This document shows positions 36,781-46,587 of a DNA stretch of 64,000 nucleotides, in pieces. The DNA is from Accumulibacter sp. (GTDB taxonomy: Bacteria; Pseudomonadota; Gammaproteobacteria; Burkholderiales; Rhodocyclaceae). The stretch's first letter is position 1, and the number at the start of each line of letters is the position of its first letter. The notes beneath the pieces are model-generated. The model saw nothing but the letters and a program-made list of their open reading frames with translations, was not told the origin of the DNA and ran no database searches. Both the position numbers and the translations under genes were made by a program. The stretch spans positions 1 through 64,000 of the forward strand of contig NZ_JAMTDV010000066.1 of NCBI RefSeq assembly GCF_023806565.1, written 5' to 3'.

Positions 36781-37419
36781 TTGCCTGAAAGGCTCGCGCG
36801 TCAGAGACCAGAACTAGCGGACTTCTGGGATCACCGCTTTCGCGAGGGTACGACCCCCTGGGACGCGGGCCGGGCTCCGGCGCTCCTGTACGATTTTGCT
36901 GCCCGCTACGAGTCGATCGACGGCAACGGATTGTGCCCCGCGTCAGGACGCCGCTGGCGGGTACTGCTTCCCGGTTGCGGCAGCGCCTGGGAGGCGGCCG
37001 TCCTCTCCGATCGGGGATGGGAAACGACCGCGCTGGATTTTTCCGTTGCCGCCATTGCCGCTGCCCGTGCGACACTCGGCGATGGCTGGCAAGGCACGCT
37101 GCTTTGTGCGGACTTCTTTTCTTTCGATCCGGAAGTTCCTTTCGACGTAATCTACGAACGCGCTTTTCTTTGCGCACTGCCCCGACGGCTGTGGGCCGAC
37201 TATGCGTCGCGCATGGCGGAACTGCTGCGCCGCGGCGGACTGCTCGCCGGCTTTTTCTTCCTCGGCGATGAAACTGGCGGGCCTCCCTTCGCAATCCGAC
37301 AAGAACGGCTTCACGAACTGCTGGCGACGAACTTCAGCTGCCGCGAGGACCGCCCGGTCGACGACTCGCTGCCGATCTTTGCCGGACAGGAGCGTTGGCA
37401 GGTTTGGGAGCGACGTTGA
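36781..37419 (+). CDS. thiopurine S-methyltransferase-like SAM-dependent methyltransferase
   Basis: A 212-residue class-I methyltransferase of the TPMT family. The family N-terminal helix FWDHRFREGTTPWDAG leads to the SAM loop LLPGCGSAWE, the acidic strand-2 end TTALDFS, and YERAFLCALPRR. Bacterial TPMT-like enzymes act on selenium, tellurium or thiol compounds; the substrate here is unknown. I chose the TTG at 36781, which has GAGGA eight bases upstream and gives a normal N-terminus; the open frame reaches GTG at 36730. It is inserted between algR and hemC on the opposite strand. Confidence 0.85.
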   Translation: MPERLARQRPELADFWDHRFREGTTPWDAGRAPALLYDFAARYESIDGNGLCPASGRRWRVLLPGCGSAWEAAVLSDRGWETTALDFSVAAIAAARATLGDGWQGTLLCADFFSFDPEVPFDVIYERAFLCALPRRLWADYASRMAELLRRGGLLAGFFFLGDETGGPPFAIRQERLHELLATNFSCREDRPVDDSLPIFAGQERWQVWERR

Positions 37420-37452
37420 GCACTTGCCGCTGGCTGGATTGCCCGCAGCAAG

Positions 37453-38235
37453 TCACGGCAACACCTGCCGGGCGAAAGTTCTGACCAGCGGCCACTGCCG
37501 GCGACTGACCGGCAGGCGATCGGGAACGTCGCGCAGCATGGCCTGCCATTGTGCGTCCGCGTCGTCCGAACCGCATTTCTCGAAGCCGACAATCGCCTCC
37601 CTGGTCGCCAGCACGCTGCGATGCAAGCGGATGAACTGCTCGCCAAACTCGTGTTCGAGCTGGGTCAGAGATTCGTCCAGCAGATATTCGCGGGAGCGTG
37701 TGCGCGCCGTGACGTACTTCAGCTCCGCCTTGAGATAAATGATTTCCGCCACCGGAATCAGAAGCAGACGCCCCCGCTCGACACACGAAAGGTGGCTGCG
37801 CGCCGCCTGCTGCGCCGGCTCGATCTGCGCAGGCGACAACGGCGCCCGTTCACGGACCTTGCGCAAAGCGGCAAGCAGACGTTGCGCGCGTACCGGTTTC
37901 AACAGGTAGTCCACGGCGTTGAGTTCGAAAGCGCGCACTGCGTAAGCGTCGAAGGCGGTGACGAAAATCACCGCCGGCCGCCGCTCGCAATGGAACAAAT
38001 GGCGGGCAAGTTCGATGCCGCCCATCCCGGGCATCCGGATATCCACCAACAGGACGTCAATCCGCCGCTTCTCGATCAATGCCAGTGCGGCCAGGCCATC
38101 TGCCGCTTCGCACACCACCTCGTTGGCAAGTTGCGGCGCGATGTCCTTCAGCAGATCGCGCAGGCGCGCGCGCGCTGGCGCCTCATCGTCTACGATCATC
38201 ACCGACAGCACGGACGGTGCCTCCCCGGGAATCAT
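37453..38235 (-). CDS. algR: LytTR-family response regulator, AlgR-like
   Basis: A 260-residue two-component regulator. The receiver has the acidic pair VDDEAPARARLRD, the phospho-acceptor Asp in VLLVDIRMPG, and the Lys of YLLKPV. The C-terminal LytTR DNA-binding domain (about residues 150-250) contains IIYLKAELKYVTARTR and FIRLHRSVLATREAI. The ATG at 38235 overlaps the algZ stop (ATGA). AlgZ/AlgR beside argH and hemC mirrors Pseudomonas, where AlgR governs alginate and twitching; the regulon here is not known. Confidence 0.92.
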   Translation of the reverse strand: MIPGEAPSVLSVMIVDDEAPARARLRDLLKDIAPQLANEVVCEAADGLAALALIEKRRIDVLLVDIRMPGMGGIELARHLFHCERRPAVIFVTAFDAYAVRAFELNAVDYLLKPVRAQRLLAALRKVRERAPLSPAQIEPAQQAARSHLSCVERGRLLLIPVAEIIYLKAELKYVTARTRSREYLLDESLTQLEHEFGEQFIRLHRSVLATREAIVGFEKCGSDDADAQWQAMLRDVPDRLPVSRRQWPLVRTFARQVLP

Positions 38236-39266
38236 GGCGACTCGCCACGGCAAGGAAGAACGATGTGTACCCGGTACTCGTGCCGGCCATCGGCCAGCAC
38301 GACTTCACCGGTATCGAGTCGTGCTTCGAGATCGTAATAGAGGGCGAGGCGCTCGCGGATGTTGTCGATCGCCATGTGGCTCCCACGCTGATGCTCGCCG
38401 CCGCCAATACAGGGATTGGAAAGATGAACGTGCAGCTCGTCAGCACGTCGCAGCAGGCGAACGCAAATCGTGCCGCATTCCGCGGATGGTTCGATCCCGT
38501 GATAGACGGCGTTCTCCAGCAGCGGCTGCAGCATCAGCGGCGGCACCTCTACACTCGCCGGCAGGCGGTCTTCCTGCCATTCGACATGCAGACGCTCGCC
38601 CAGGCGCAGTTTTTCGAGATCGAGATATTGATGGCACAGGGCGATTTCGTCGGACAAGGGAATCAGCTGCCGATGATCCAGCATCAGAGCACGGAAGAGT
38701 TCGGCCAGCTCTTCCAGCGCCGACTCGGCACGTCGGGGATCGCTACGGATCAAGGAAATCACGGCGTTGAGACTGTTGAACAGGAAATGCGGCCGAATGC
38801 GTGCAGTCAGGGACTGCAGGCGTGCTTCGACCAACGCCGGCGACAATGCACTGGCGCGCAGCGCAAAATAGGACAGCATCGAGGCTGCCGCCAGCCCTCC
38901 CAGCAAGCCTGCTCGCAGCAGTTGCTGCCAGCCACTCTGGTCGAATGACACGAGACTCCAGAGCTGGAACAGGAACAAGGACGAAGCGAACGCCAGGATC
39001 ACAATCACCACCCTGCCGACCCAGACGGGCATCCGCCGCAGGAGCTTCCCGAAAAGCGCCAGGAAGCAAAGATTCGAGAGCAGCAGCGGTTGTACCCAGA
39101 CCGCAAATTCAGCGTAACGCTGGAGACCATCGCTCAGGCCCTGACTCTGCACGATGGCCGCCACCAATGCCAGCAGGTTAACCCCGAGCAGGCTCCGCAA
39201 TATGACCCCGGCGTTGCGAAAGTCCGGCAGGCGCTGGCCGGCAACGTTTTGCTTTATACTTGCCAT
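38232..39266 (-). CDS. algZ: LytS/AlgZ-type sensor histidine kinase
   Basis: A 344-residue inner-membrane kinase. The N-terminal half has about four hydrophobic segments (residues 20-135). The kinase region is of the HisKA-5 type: [19 protein letters not shown] carries the phospho-acceptor His, and the ATP-binding part contains [10 protein letters not shown] and [20 protein letters not shown] chose the ATG at 39266 over the GTG one codon upstream. It is divergent from argH and coupled to algR. Confidence 0.92.
   Translation of the reverse strand: MASIKQNVAGQRLPDFRNAGVILRSLLGVNLLALVAAIVQSQGLSDGLQRYAEFAVWVQPLLLSNLCFLALFGKLLRRMPVWVGRVVIVILAFASSLFLFQLWSLVSFDQSGWQQLLRAGLLGGLAAASMLSYFALRASALSPALVEARLQSLTARIRPHFLFNSLNAVISLIRSDPRRAESALEELAELFRALMLDHRQLIPLSDEIALCHQYLDLEKLRLGERLHVEWQEDRLPASVEVPPLMLQPLLENAVYHGIEPSAECGTICVRLLRRADELHVHLSNPCIGGGEHQRGSHMAIDNIRERLALYYDLEARLDTGEVVLADGRHEYRVHIVLPCRGESP
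39255..39260 (+). promoter_or_regulatory. candidate -10 element of argH
   Basis: TATACT on the plus strand lies about 70 bases before the argH ATG, inside the first codons of algZ. No good -35 sits at the right distance, so this is only a candidate. Confidence 0.3.
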
Positions 39267-39328
39267 CACTCGAAGTGGTGCCTGTAATGGGTTCTGCGAG
39301 TGATTTTAGCCGAGGAACCTGTCCCTTC

Positions 39329-40729
39329 ATGAGCCAATCGGTTTCTTCGCAGTATACCTGGGCCGGCCGCTTCTCCGAGCCGACGTCGGATCTCGTCAAG
39401 CGATACACTGCCTCGGTGGAGTTCGATCGGCGAATGTGGCGTCAGGATATCCGTGCCTCGCTGGCACACGCGACCATGCTGGCTCGCCAGGGGATCATCG
39501 GCGGCGACGATCTCGCCGCCATCGAGCGCGGCATGGCGCAGGTGGCAATGGAAATCGAAGCCGGGACCTTCGCCTGGTCGCTCGACCTCGAAGACGTACA
39601 CCTGAACATCGAGAAGCGCCTTACCGCCTTGATTGGCGATGCTGGCAAGCGACTGCACACCGGCCGTTCGCGGAATGACCAGGTGGCGACGGACATCCGC
39701 CTCTACCTGCGCGACGCGATCGACGCCATTGCCAACTTGCTCGGTGATTTCCGGGACCGGCTGCTTGATCTTGCGGAACGAGAAGCGGCCACACCACTGC
39801 CCGGGTTTACCCATCTACAGGTCGCGCAGCCGATCACTTTCGGCCACCACCTGCTGGCCTATCACGAAATGGCGTGCCGCGACGCCGAACGCTTTGCTGA
39901 TTGCAGAAGGCGCACCAACCGCCTGCCTCTGGGCGCCGCCGCTCTGGCCGGAACAAGTTACCCGATCGACCGTCACTTGGTCGCCGACTTGCTGGGTTTC
40001 GACGGCGTCTGCGAAAACTCGCTCGACGCAGTTTCGGACCGCGACTTCGCGATCGAGTTTTGCGCCGCCTGTGCCTTGCTGATGATGCATCTGTCACGTC
40101 TGTCGGAAGAGCTGGTACTGTGGATGAGCCCCCGTTTCGGCTTCATCGGAATCGCCGACCGCTATTGCACCGGTAGTTCGATCATGCCGCAGAAGAAGAA
40201 CCCCGACGTCCCGGAGCTGGCACGCGGCAAGAGCGGACGCGTCTATGGCGACCTCGTGGCGCTGCTGACCCTGATGAAGGGCCAGCCCCTCGCATACAAC
40301 AAGGACAACCAGGAAGACAAGGAACCGCTGTTCGACGCCATCGACACGGTCAGCGACACGCTCCGCATATTCGTCGAAATGATTCCGGGCATCACCGCCC
40401 AGCCGGCGAACATGCGTGACGCCTTGCGGCAGGGGTTTGCCACTGCCACCGATCTCGCCGACTATCTGACGCGAAAGGGGCTCCCATTCCGCGATGCGCA
40501 TGCCGCGGTCGGCCTGGCCGTTCGCCGTGCGGAGGAACTGGGTGTCGATCTCGGCCAACTTTCGCTGGCCGACCTGCGAGTCTTCTCGCCGCTGATCGGC
40601 GACGATGTATTTTCCGTGCTGACCATCGCCGGATCGCTGGCTGCACGCAGTCATGTCGGTGGCACGGCACCCGACCAGGTTCTGGCAGCGATCGCCCGTG
40701 CCCGCCGAGCGCGGTCTTCCCACGGCTAG
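39329..40729 (+). CDS. argH: argininosuccinate lyase
   Basis: Final step of arginine synthesis: argininosuccinate to arginine and fumarate. The 466-residue length is typical. Seen are [19 protein letters not shown] at the start, [27 protein letters not shown] and the fumarase/aspartase superfamily signature [12 protein letters not shown]. The ATG at 39329 is chosen because it gives the standard N-terminus; the frame opens 23 codons earlier. A kinase gene follows 14 bases later. Confidence 0.96.
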   Translation: MSQSVSSQYTWAGRFSEPTSDLVKRYTASVEFDRRMWRQDIRASLAHATMLARQGIIGGDDLAAIERGMAQVAMEIEAGTFAWSLDLEDVHLNIEKRLTALIGDAGKRLHTGRSRNDQVATDIRLYLRDAIDAIANLLGDFRDRLLDLAEREAATPLPGFTHLQVAQPITFGHHLLAYHEMACRDAERFADCRRRTNRLPLGAAALAGTSYPIDRHLVADLLGFDGVCENSLDAVSDRDFAIEFCAACALLMMHLSRLSEELVLWMSPRFGFIGIADRYCTGSSIMPQKKNPDVPELARGKSGRVYGDLVALLTLMKGQPLAYNKDNQEDKEPLFDAIDTVSDTLRIFVEMIPGITAQPANMRDALRQGFATATDLADYLTRKGLPFRDAHAAVGLAVRRAEELGVDLGQLSLADLRVFSPLIGDDVFSVLTIAGSLAARSHVGGTAPDQVLAAIARARRARSSHG

Positions 40730-40743
40730 GCGCGAGAGAAGGC

Positions 40744-42030
40744 ATGGAGAAGATCGGCAAGTACGACATCGTCCGAGAAATCGGCCGTGGTGCAACCTCT
40801 ACCGTGTACCTCTGCAAGGACCCCTTCGCCAAGCGCCAGGTCGCGGTCAAAGTGGCTTTTCCGGGCATTCTGAAAGACCCCAAGCGTGGCACCCTGTATA
40901 CCCACCTCTTCCTCAACGAAGCGGCTCTGGTCGGCAAACTGCTGCATCCGCACATCGTGCAGACCTACGATGCAGTGGTGGATGACCATCTCTGCTACAT
41001 CGTCATGGAGTATGTGGGAGGTGGCACGCTGGAGAGCGCTTGCGCATCCGGAACTCGCCTGCCGAGCCAGCGTGTCGTCGAGATCATTTTCAAATGTACT
41101 CGAGCGCTGGATTTTGCCTTTCGGGCCGGGATCATCCACCGCGACATCAAGCCGGCCAATATTCTCTTTGCGAGTGCGGACCCGAACGAAGGAGAAGTCA
41201 AGATCTCGGATTTTGGCGCGGCCATCATCAGTTCTCCCGACCGCACCCTGGTACTTGGAATCGGGTCGCCCGCCTACATGTCGCCGCAACAGGTGAAGGA
41301 TCAGCCGCTCGATCACCAAACCGACATCTACTCACTCGGCGTGGTCATGTATCAGTTGCTGACCGCCCGGCTGCCCTTTCAGGCCCGCAACAGCTATGAC
41401 CTGATCTACCAGATCATCAACACCGAGCCACGCCGGCCATCCGCACTCCACAGCGACATTCCTCCCTCACTCGACGCCATCGTCGCACGTGCGATGAGCA
41501 AGAATACCGAGAATCGATACGCGAGCTGGGCGGAATTTGCGCAAGATCTGGCGCATGCATTCCGCAGCGGCAAGTTGAACGCGCCCGCGGACCCGATTGC
41601 CGACTACGAAAAATTCGACACCCTGCGCTCCTTCCCCTTCTTTGCCGATTTCTCCGATGTCGAGATCTGGGAAGTCGTGCGATTTTCGGAATGGAGCCGC
41701 GTCTCGCCGGGCACTGTGATCATCGAGGACGGGAAAGCCGGTGACTGCTTCTATTTCCTCGCCGAAGGGGAATTGAAAGTCCTGAAGAACGGATTGATCC
41801 TCGATCTACTCACCACCGGAGAGTGTTTCGGCGAAATGGCAGTGATCGGCAAGACCACGTCGCGACGCGGCGCAGACATTGTCGCGCTGACCACTGCCAA
41901 ACTCGTGCGGGTCACCGGCGCCGCTCTGCAGAATTCGTCGGACAGCTGTCGAATGCACTTCTACCAGTCTTTCCTGGCCGTCCTCAGTGCGCGCCTGACG
42001 TCCGCCAACGTTCGCCTGGTCTCCTTCTGA
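40744..42030 (+). CDS. serine/threonine protein kinase with C-terminal cyclic nucleotide-binding domain
   Basis: A 428-residue soluble Hanks-type kinase. The glycine loop is IGRGATSTVYL, the ATP-anchoring Lys is Lys36 in VAVK, the catalytic loop HRDIKPANI and the metal loop SDFG, so it appears active. The activation segment GSPAYMSPQQ and DIYSLGVVMYQLL are normal. Residues from about 290 form a Crp-like cyclic-nucleotide domain, with a cassette GECFGEMAVIGK and an Arg pair afterwards. There is no membrane anchor or PASTA repeat. It is 14 bases after argH, so likely co-transcribed. The ligand and target are unknown. Confidence 0.9.
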   Translation: MEKIGKYDIVREIGRGATSTVYLCKDPFAKRQVAVKVAFPGILKDPKRGTLYTHLFLNEAALVGKLLHPHIVQTYDAVVDDHLCYIVMEYVGGGTLESACASGTRLPSQRVVEIIFKCTRALDFAFRAGIIHRDIKPANILFASADPNEGEVKISDFGAAIISSPDRTLVLGIGSPAYMSPQQVKDQPLDHQTDIYSLGVVMYQLLTARLPFQARNSYDLIYQIINTEPRRPSALHSDIPPSLDAIVARAMSKNTENRYASWAEFAQDLAHAFRSGKLNAPADPIADYEKFDTLRSFPFFADFSDVEIWEVVRFSEWSRVSPGTVIIEDGKAGDCFYFLAEGELKVLKNGLILDLLTTGECFGEMAVIGKTTSRRGADIVALTTAKLVRVTGAALQNSSDSCRMHFYQSFLAVLSARLTSANVRLVSF

Positions 42031-42073
42031 GGCGGCAACGGCCGGCACTTCTCTGCCGCGGGAGCCACTCGTG

Positions 42074-42619
42074 CTAGCGACCGCACCATGGAGCGACCCC
42101 GTTGGGACCCATCAGGGCTTGCCGCTGGTAGCTCGTACGCACGATACCGGTCGTCGCATCGAACAGCACGTCGAAGCGCGCGAGCTGATTCCAGGCGTCG
42201 CAGAACTGCCATTCCCAGACCAGTTCGTTGCGCGCCGCGAAGTACTCGGTCCACTGCGGCACTGACGGGCCGATCAGGCGCAGCACGGACTGCTGGTCAC
42301 TCTTGCCCGCTTCGATGCGGGCAAAATGTTCCATGTCGAGCACCGGGTCGATTTGCCGCAATAGTCCGTCCGGAGCGATGAAAACCATGAATGTCTGAGT
42401 ACCTGCGGGGCCCCGCGGATAAGCCAGTTGCTCGCTGCCATCGGCATTCGTCCAGTGCACCGCCGGCACACCCATGGTCGCGATCACTTCCGACATGGTC
42501 GCCACCCCGGGCTGCAGGCCGCTGCCGCTATAGCTGGCGCAGGCGGCAAGCAGGGACGAACCAGCCAAGGCAGACAGACCGAGCAACGGCAGACGCAAAT
42601 TGTTCGCTGGCTTCTTCAT
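42074..42619 (-). CDS. lipoprotein, BamE/SmpA-like
   Basis: A 181-residue predicted lipoprotein. The signal MKKPANNLRLPLLGLSALAG ends in lipobox LLAAC. The mature part has two motifs resembling the helix-turn of BamE-like folds, MSEVIATMGVPAVHWT and QQSVLRLIGPSVPQWTEYF, separated by hydrophobic strands. I infer an outer- or inner-membrane anchored accessory protein, not BamE itself. The ATG at 42619 is chosen over an upstream in-frame ATG because it starts the signal and has GAGGA 5-9 bases before it. It stands alone, convergent with the kinase. Confidence 0.75.
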   Translation of the reverse strand: MKKPANNLRLPLLGLSALAGSSLLAACASYSGSGLQPGVATMSEVIATMGVPAVHWTNADGSEQLAYPRGPAGTQTFMVFIAPDGLLRQIDPVLDMEHFARIEAGKSDQQSVLRLIGPSVPQWTEYFAARNELVWEWQFCDAWNQLARFDVLFDATTGIVRTSYQRQALMGPNGVAPWCGR

Positions 42620-42780
42620 TCCGTCCTCACTCCCTCGGTTCCGTGCAGCGGACATGATACCTCTGCTGACAGGGCGGGCAGACCTTGCTTTGGCTAGTCA
42701 CGGCTTGACCAGTGACCGGCGATCGACTGCCAGCCGGACGTCGTCCATGCAAAGCAGTCGCGCCGGCTGCGCCTGGCCCG

Positions 42781-43104
42781 TCACACCGGATCGACGAGAC
42801 CTTCCAGCAGTTTCTGCAATTCGCCGTCCTCGTACATCTCGCGCATGATGTCGCAGCCGCCCACGAATTCGCCGCGTACGTAGAGCTGGGGAATCGTTGG
42901 CCAGTTGGCGTACTCCTTGATGCCGCTACGAATCTCGGCATTCTCAAGCACATTGACGCTGAGGAAACGCGAGACACCGCAGGCCTTCAGAATCTGCACG
43001 GTGACCGCCGAAAATCCGCATTGCGGAAACTGCGGCGTCCCTTTCATGTAGAGAACCACCGGATTGCCCGTCACCTGCTCCTTGATCAGTTGCTGTACAT
43101 CCAT
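42781..43104 (-). CDS. grxD: monothiol glutaredoxin (Grx4/GrxD type)
   Basis: A 107-residue monothiol glutaredoxin that carries or delivers 2Fe-2S clusters. The active site is CGFS in MKGTPQFPQCGFSAVTVQ; the glutathione-binding pieces WPTIPQLYV and GGCDIMREM are present. The ATG at 43104 (with GGAGGA upstream) is favoured, with a TTG two codons upstream possible. It lies 61 bases downstream of prmC as the last gene of the hemA-prfA-prmC group. Confidence 0.95.
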   Translation of the reverse strand: MDVQQLIKEQVTGNPVVLYMKGTPQFPQCGFSAVTVQILKACGVSRFLSVNVLENAEIRSGIKEYANWPTIPQLYVRGEFVGGCDIMREMYEDGELQKLLEGLVDPV

Positions 43105-43165
43105 CACCAAGATTTCCTCCAGTTGAAAAAAACAATGTATCCCGAATCACCCGACGCTGGCCCGT

Positions 43166-44080
43166 TCACTCGACGCTCCCGCCGCTGATTCGCTCGATCC
43201 GCGACAGGTCGCGCCACGACCTCACCTCGAAGAAACCCGCCGCTCGCAATAGCGCACGCACCTTTCCCGCCTGATCGTAGCCATGCTCGACCAGCAGGCG
43301 ACCTCCCGGCAGAAGGTGCCGCGCTGCACCGCCAATTACCGTACGCAGGCAGGCCAAACCGTCGCCCCCGCTCACCCCATCGGTCAACGCCATCCGCGGC
43401 TCGAAAGGCAGACCGTTCCCTTGCAGGTGCGGATCGCCATCAGCAACGTAGGGTGGATTGGCGACGATCAGGTCATACCGTTCGCCCGTCAGCGGTGAGT
43501 ACCAGTCCCCGGTGAGAAAGCGAACTGCAACCTCGTGACGCCTGGCATTCTGCCTGGCCACAGCCAGCGCCTCGGAAGACAGGTCGACCGCGGTAAGCAC
43601 GGTCGCCGGAACGAAATGGCCGATCGTCACCGCAAGCACTCCGGAGCCGGTGCCAAGATCCAAGACGCGCGGCGCCATTTTGCCCTGAAGAGATTCGATT
43701 GCAAGTTCGACCAGCAGTTCCGTTTCCGGGCGCGGGATCAGAACCGTCGGGTTAACCAGAAACTCGAGGCCATGGAATTCTGCCGAACCCAGCAGGTAGG
43801 CCAGTGGCTCGCCGGCGACCCGCCGCCGAACGAGCGACTCGAGTTGGGCCACCTGTTCGTCCGGCAGCGGGCGCGTCGGGTGCGCCAGGAGTTCGGCGTA
43901 TCGGCAGCCGGCCAGGTGCTGTACGAGCAGTCGGGCGTCCAGCCGGTCGATGTGCTCGCTGGCCGTACGCCATGCCGCGCCGATCGTCGTCACCGGCAGG
44001 CTCGACACGCCAGGCCGGCACACCGTCGCCAGAAGGCAAGGCCGCGCACGCAACGACTCTTCCCCGAGCAAGCGCCTCAC
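43166..44080 (-). CDS. prmC: peptide chain release factor N5-glutamine methyltransferase
   Basis: Methylates the GGQ glutamine of release factors, including PrfA encoded just upstream. SAM loop: [16 protein letters not shown]; catalytic motif NPPY in [17 protein letters not shown]; family piece [13 protein letters not shown]. Taken from the GTG overlapping the prfA stop (GTGA) it has 304 residues; a GTG at 43993 would give 275, closer to E. coli, but has no better ribosome site. The overlap argues for coupling. Confidence 0.94.
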   Translation of the reverse strand: MRRLLGEESLRARPCLLATVCRPGVSSLPVTTIGAAWRTASEHIDRLDARLLVQHLAGCRYAELLAHPTRPLPDEQVAQLESLVRRRVAGEPLAYLLGSAEFHGLEFLVNPTVLIPRPETELLVELAIESLQGKMAPRVLDLGTGSGVLAVTIGHFVPATVLTAVDLSSEALAVARQNARRHEVAVRFLTGDWYSPLTGERYDLIVANPPYVADGDPHLQGNGLPFEPRMALTDGVSGGDGLACLRTVIGGAARHLLPGGRLLVEHGYDQAGKVRALLRAAGFFEVRSWRDLSRIERISGGSVE

Positions 44081-45159
44081 TCGCCCTCGGCAAGCATCGC
44101 CAGTTGATCCGCCTGATGTTCGGCAGTCAGCGCGGCAACAAGATCGTCGAGATCGCCGTCCAGGATTGCGTCGATCTTGTAAAGAGTGAGATTGATGCGA
44201 TGGTCGGTCACCCGCCCCTGTGGAAAATTGTACGTCCGGATCCGCTCGGAGCGGTCGCCGCTGCCAATCAGGTTACGGCGCTCCGAAGCTCTGTTCGCGT
44301 GCTGCTCACGCTCCTGCATGTCGCGGATGCGCGCCACCAGCACGGAGAGTGCCTGCGCCTTGTTCTTGTGCTGCGAACGATCGTCCTGGCATTCAACGAC
44401 GATGCCCGTCGGCAGGTGCGTGATGCGCACCGCCGAATCGGTCTTGTTGATGTGTTGTCCGCCGGCGCCCGACGCCCGATAGGTATCGACCCGAATCTCC
44501 GCGGGACTGATCTGCACATCCTCGAGTGCGTCGGCCTCCGGCATCACCGCCACCGTACACGCCGAAGTGTGAATGCGACCCTGCGTTTCGGTTTCCGGGA
44601 CACGCTGCACCCGATGTGCTCCCGATTCGAATTTGAGACGCGAGTACACGCCGTTGCCAATGATGCGAGCGATTACCTCCTTGTAGCCGCCGAGGTCGGA
44701 AACGCTGGCGGACACGATCTCGACCTGCCAGCGCCGACGCTCCGCATAGCGCACGTACATGCGAAAGAGATTGCCCGCAAACAGCGCCGATTCGTCACCA
44801 CCGGTCCCGGCGCGGATTTCCAGAAAAACGTTGCGTTCATCCTTGGCATCCTTCGGGAGCAGCAGTTTCTGCAACTCCAATTCGATCGCCGGCAACCGCT
44901 CCCTGGCGGACTGCACTTCTGCTTCCGCCAGCTCCCGCATTTCCGGATCAGCCAACAGTTCGAGGCCCGAATGCAGGTCCGCCTCGGCTTTTCGCCACGA
45001 CTGGTAAAGTGCGACGACGGGACCGAGTTCGGCGTGCTCGCGCGACAGCTTGCGGTATTCGTCAATGTCGCGAGTCGCCTCGCCGCTCGCCAGCATGCGG
45101 TCGAGTTCGTGAAGGCGACCGTTGAGCTGTTCGAGTTTGTCACAAATGCTCTGATTCAT
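44077..45159 (-). CDS. prfA: peptide chain release factor 1
   Basis: Recognises UAA and UAG stop codons. The 360-residue length is standard. The hydrolysis loop [18 protein letters not shown] holds the GGQ that PrmC methylates, and [22 protein letters not shown] is the family core. The start lies 70 bases after hemA, and the stop overlaps prmC. hemA-prfA-prmC is a widespread gene order in proteobacteria. Confidence 0.96.
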   Translation of the reverse strand: MNQSICDKLEQLNGRLHELDRMLASGEATRDIDEYRKLSREHAELGPVVALYQSWRKAEADLHSGLELLADPEMRELAEAEVQSARERLPAIELELQKLLLPKDAKDERNVFLEIRAGTGGDESALFAGNLFRMYVRYAERRRWQVEIVSASVSDLGGYKEVIARIIGNGVYSRLKFESGAHRVQRVPETETQGRIHTSACTVAVMPEADALEDVQISPAEIRVDTYRASGAGGQHINKTDSAVRITHLPTGIVVECQDDRSQHKNKAQALSVLVARIRDMQEREQHANRASERRNLIGSGDRSERIRTYNFPQGRVTDHRINLTLYKIDAILDGDLDDLVAALTAEHQADQLAMLAEGE

Positions 45160-45229
45160 CGGGAAATCTGGTCAAGCCGGAAAGCAGCGGAAAACTCTTC
45201 ATTGACCTGGTGTCAGTCGCGAAAGCCCG

Positions 45230-46492
45230 CTACTCGCCCATGTGGGAATCGGTGTGCAAGTGGAACAGACGCGCCGCCAGCGAAGGCAACTCGTCGCGGT
45301 CGCCCGCCGCCTGGCTCAGTGCCTGCGTTGGCGCATGCAAGAACTTGTTGGTCAGGCGATGTGAGAACTGTTCGAGCACCCGCGCCGGATCTTCACCCCT
45401 GGCCAGCAACTTCAACGCGTGCTCCAATTCGTGCCGGCGCGACCTTTCAGCGGCATCGCGCAATGAACGAATCACGGGCACTGTACCACGCGTCGCCAAC
45501 CAGCGCAGGAATCCGTCGACCCTATCGCTGATGATCGCCTCGGCGTCGATCACGGCCGCCTGGCGCGATTCGATCCCGGCGGCGACCACCTGTGCGAGGT
45601 CGTCGACCGTGTACAGGAAGACGTCGTCCAGGTCACCGATCTCCGTTTCGATATCGCGCGGCACGGCGAGATCGACCATGAACATCGGGCGGTGGCGACG
45701 CAGCCTGATGGCGCGCTCGACCATGCCCAAACCGATGATCGGCAGCGGACTCGCCGTGCAGGAAACAACGATGTCGAACTGCGCCAGGCGCTCGCCGATT
45801 TCCTCGAGTCTGATCGCGGTGCCACCCAGGCGGTCCGCAAGAGCCAGGCCGCGCTCGACCGTCCGGTTGGCGATCACTACCTGTTTCGGCCGGTTCGCCG
45901 CGAAATGCCGGGCGCAAAGGTCTATCATCTCGCCGGCGCCGATGAACAGCAGCTTCTGATCGGCGATCCGCCCGAAAATTCGTTCCGCCAGACGCACCGC
46001 GGCCGCTGCCATGGAAACGACGTTCACACCGATTGCGGTCGTCGAGCGCACTTCCTTGGCAACAGCGAACGAGTGCTGGAACAGCTTGTGCAGGGTCGTG
46101 CCGAGAGTGCCTGCCTCGTCCGCCGCACGTGCTGCCTCTTTCATCTGTCCAAGAATCTGAGGTTCGCCAAGGACCATCGAATCCAGGCCGCTGGCAACGC
46201 GAAAGACATGGCGAACGGCGTCGCGCTCGGGATACGTATACAGGTAGGGATCGAGTTCGTGGCGCGCCAGATGATGATACTCGGCCAGCCACTGTGCCGC
46301 TGCTTCCGGCGCATCGGTCGCGAAGTAGAGCTCGGTGCGGTTGCAGGTCGAGAGGATCGCGGCCTCATGAACCGGCTTGCAGTGTGTCAGGTCGGCAAGT
46401 GCCCGCGGCACCCCCGCAGAGTGAAAAGCCACCTGCTCACGGACCGACAGCGGGGCAGTATGATGGTTGATGCCTAGCGTAAACAGCGGCAT
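45230..46492 (-). CDS. hemA: glutamyl-tRNA reductase
   Basis: First committed step of heme synthesis by the C5 pathway: glutamyl-tRNA(Glu) to glutamate-1-semialdehyde with NADPH. The 420 residues show [18 protein letters not shown], the catalytic Cys in [12 protein letters not shown], and [16 protein letters not shown] near-perfect extended -10 promoter lies about 40 bases upstream. It heads hemA-prfA-prmC-grxD. Confidence 0.96.
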   Translation of the reverse strand: MPLFTLGINHHTAPLSVREQVAFHSAGVPRALADLTHCKPVHEAAILSTCNRTELYFATDAPEAAAQWLAEYHHLARHELDPYLYTYPERDAVRHVFRVASGLDSMVLGEPQILGQMKEAARAADEAGTLGTTLHKLFQHSFAVAKEVRSTTAIGVNVVSMAAAAVRLAERIFGRIADQKLLFIGAGEMIDLCARHFAANRPKQVVIANRTVERGLALADRLGGTAIRLEEIGERLAQFDIVVSCTASPLPIIGLGMVERAIRLRRHRPMFMVDLAVPRDIETEIGDLDDVFLYTVDDLAQVVAAGIESRQAAVIDAEAIISDRVDGFLRWLATRGTVPVIRSLRDAAERSRRHELEHALKLLARGEDPARVLEQFSHRLTNKFLHAPTQALSQAAGDRDELPSLAARLFHLHTDSHMGE

Positions 46493-46530
46493 TCTCGGAG
46501 GCGGCAGACGAGGGAGCAGGCGAGGGCGCG

Positions 46531-46539
46531 ATTATATCA
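46531..46539 (-). promoter_or_regulatory. extended -10 promoter of hemA
   Basis: The minus strand reads TGATATAAT, an exact match to the extended -10 consensus TGnTATAAT, at about 40 bases from the hemA ATG. The -35 region is poor, as is usual for extended -10 promoters. Confidence 0.6.
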
Positions 46540-46587
46540 CCGACGCCGAGAACCCCTCGGCGCGAGGAATCCCGTCGCCCGCGCCGT

